A DNA stretch of 6,148 nucleotides from an uncultured Marvinbryantia sp. (lineage in GTDB: Bacteria > Bacillota > Clostridia > Lachnospirales > Lachnospiraceae), in NCBI GenBank assembly GCA_934373455.1, contig CAKRON010000128.1:1-6148 (forward strand), in the 5' to 3' direction. Positions 4,924-6,148 of this stretch are shown piece by piece. Within the stretch, counting starts at the first letter, position 1. Each line of letters starts with the position of its first letter. Both the position numbers and the translations under genes were made by a program. The notes under the pieces are model-generated. The model made no database searches, was not told the origin of the DNA, and worked only from the letters and a program-made list of their open reading frames with translations.

Positions 4924-6148
4924 TTATTTATTGCTTAAAAATTCATGAATTCCCTTTGCAGCTGCTTTTCCTGCACCCATTGCAAGAATAACTGTTGCCG
5001 CACCTGTTACAGCATCTCCACCAGCGTATACGCCGTCTTTTGATGTCTTACCGGTTTCTTCATCCGCAATAATACATTTACGCTTATTTACATCCAGACC
5101 AATTGTAGTGGAAGAAATCAGCGGATTTGGAGAAGTACCAAGAGACATGATAACTGTGTCTACATCCAGCACAAATTCAGATCCAGGGATTTCAACAGGA
5201 CGTCTTCTTCCGGATGCATCTGGTTCTCCAAGTTCCATACGGATACATTTCATGCCTGCTACTGCATCATCATCATTTACAAGAATCTCTGTAGGATTTG
5301 TCAGAAGATCAAAAATAACTCCTTCTTCTTTTGCATGATGTACTTCTTCTGCTCTTGCTGGAAGTTCTGCTTCACTTCTTCTGTATACAATATGTACTTC
5401 TGCGCCAAGACGAAGTGCTGTTCTGGCTGCATCCATAGCAACGTTACCGCCACCTACTACCGCAACTTTCTTACCTCTTACGATTGGTGTATCATAATCT
5501 TCACGGAATGCTTTCATCAGATTATTTCTGGTCAGATACTCATTTGCAGAGAAGACTCCCTTTGCTGTTTCTCCCGGGATTCCCATAAACATTGGAAGAC
5601 CGGCACCAGATCCGATAAATACTGCTTCAAATCCTTCATCATCCATCAGTTCATCAATTGTGATCGAACGTCCGATGATTACGTTTGTCTCGATCTTAAC
5701 GCCAAGTGCTTTTACATTTTCTACTTCTTTTGCTACAACATCAAGTTTTGGAAGACGGAATTCAGGAATACCGTAAACCAGAACTCCACCTGGTTCATGA
5801 AGTGCTTCAAAAATTGTCACATCATAACCGAGCTTTGCCAGGTCTCCGGCACAGGTAAGTCCGGATGGACCGGAACCGATAACAGCCACTTTCTTGCCAT
5901 TTTTCTCTGCTGCAGGAGTTGGTTTGATACCATTCTCTCTTGCCCAGTCAGCAACAAAACGTTCCAGTTTTCCAATAGAAACTGCTTCTCCTTTGATACC
6001 ACGGATACATTTTCCTTCGCACTGACTTTCCTGCGGGCAGACACGTCCACAGATTGCCGGAAGTGCGGAAGACTCTGAAATCACTTTGTAAGCCTCTTCA
6101 AAATTACCTTCTGCCACTTCATGGATAAATCCAGGAATATTAATATTT
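4924..6148 (-). CDS. gltA: GltA/NfnB-type NADPH-dependent FAD/iron-sulfur oxidoreductase (glutamate synthase small-subunit family), N-terminus cut
   Basis: Visible are 407 codons plus a stop; the frame is open through the right edge (first residues NINIPGFIHE), so about 55-60 N-terminal residues of a ~465-residue protein are missing. The visible N-terminal part carries an iron-sulfur motif, CGRVCPQESQCEGKC (33-47 of the visible part), then GEAVSIGKLERFVADW (53-68). An FAD-binding dinucleotide fold follows, VAVIGSGPSGLTCAGDL (87-103), an NADPH-binding fold VAVVGGGNVAMDAARTALRLG (two stretches, 228-248), and the C-terminal FAD contact GGDAVTGAA (377-385). The family transfers electrons between NAD(P)H and a partner: the large glutamate synthase subunit, or in NfnAB complexes an NADH/ferredoxin-linked alpha subunit. 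Which applies depends on the upstream gene, outside the window. A GTG at 6117 is not the start, since conserved residues lie before it. The gene ends at its own terminator. Confidence 0.93.
   Translation of the reverse strand, partial: NINIPGFIHEVAEGNFEEAYKVISESSALPAICGRVCPQESQCEGKCIRGIKGEAVSIGKLERFVADWARENGIKPTPAAEKNGKKVAVIGSGPSGLTCAGDLAKLGYDVTIFEALHEPGGVLVYGIPEFRLPKLDVVAKEVENVKALGVKIETNVIIGRSITIDELMDDEGFEAVFIGSGAGLPMFMGIPGETAKGVFSANEYLTRNNLMKAFREDYDTPIVRGKKVAVVGGGNVAMDAARTALRLGAEVHIVYRRSEAELPARAEEVHHAKEEGVIFDLLTNPTEILVNDDDAVAGMKCIRMELGEPDASGRRRPVEIPGSEFVLDVDTVIMSLGTSPNPLISSTTIGLDVNKRKCIIADEETGKTSKDGVYAGGDAVTGAATVILAMGAGKAAAKGIHEFLSNK

Noticed and set aside
5335..6078. A 247-codon open frame on the plus strand
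   Set aside because: It lies wholly antisense to the conserved gltA frame, is rich in Cys, Phe and Ser as expected from complementing biased codons, and shows no domain pattern.
6115..6117. GTG as the gltA start codon
   Set aside because: The frame is open upstream and encodes family-conserved residues (IPGFIHE), so the true start lies beyond the window.

Overview
The window reads as a chromosomal housekeeping and sporulation segment of a low-GC, spore-forming Clostridia, most likely Lachnospiraceae. The grounds are the yqfC-yqfD-phoH-ybeY order typical of endospore formers, AT-rich DNA, strong AGGAGG-type ribosome binding sites and the type of GltA-like flavoprotein present. The genus is not determined. 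All eight recognisable genes lie on the minus strand, so transcription runs from high to low coordinates. No mobile element, CRISPR array, tRNA or rRNA was seen.

Layout in transcription order: (1) 6148-4924, the C-terminal ~407 residues of a GltA/NfnB-type NADPH- and FAD-binding flavoprotein, cut by the window edge and closed by a clear hairpin-plus-U-tract terminator (4903-4870). (2) 4848-4369, rlmH (23S rRNA pseudouridine-1915 methyltransferase), coupled through a Shine-Dalgarno overlapping its stop codon to a cysteine-rich DUF2284 predicted metal-binding protein (4357-3821). (3) A 56-bp gap with no terminator and a weak sigma-E-like promoter candidate, then yqfC (GTG start, 3764-3504), yqfD (3489-2263), phoH (2254-1241) and ybeY (1236-736), separated by 14, 8 and 4 bp. 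(4) 29 bp later, a secreted DUF3048 (YerB-like) protein beginning at 706 and running off the left edge.

Functionally, RlmH and YbeY both act on the ribosome or rRNA, and PhoH is an RNA-associated ATPase often linked to YbeY. YqfC and YqfD are sporulation proteins that share the transcript with these housekeeping genes. The tight spacing from yqfC to ybeY, and probably on to the DUF3048 gene, suggests one polycistronic message. Compared with the Bacillus subtilis cluster (yqfC-yqfD-phoH-pgpH-ybeY-dgkA-cdd-era), pgpH is absent between phoH and ybeY, and a DUF3048 gene sits where dgkA would be expected. No previously undescribed system is evident; the findings concern gene order, regulation and poorly characterised families.
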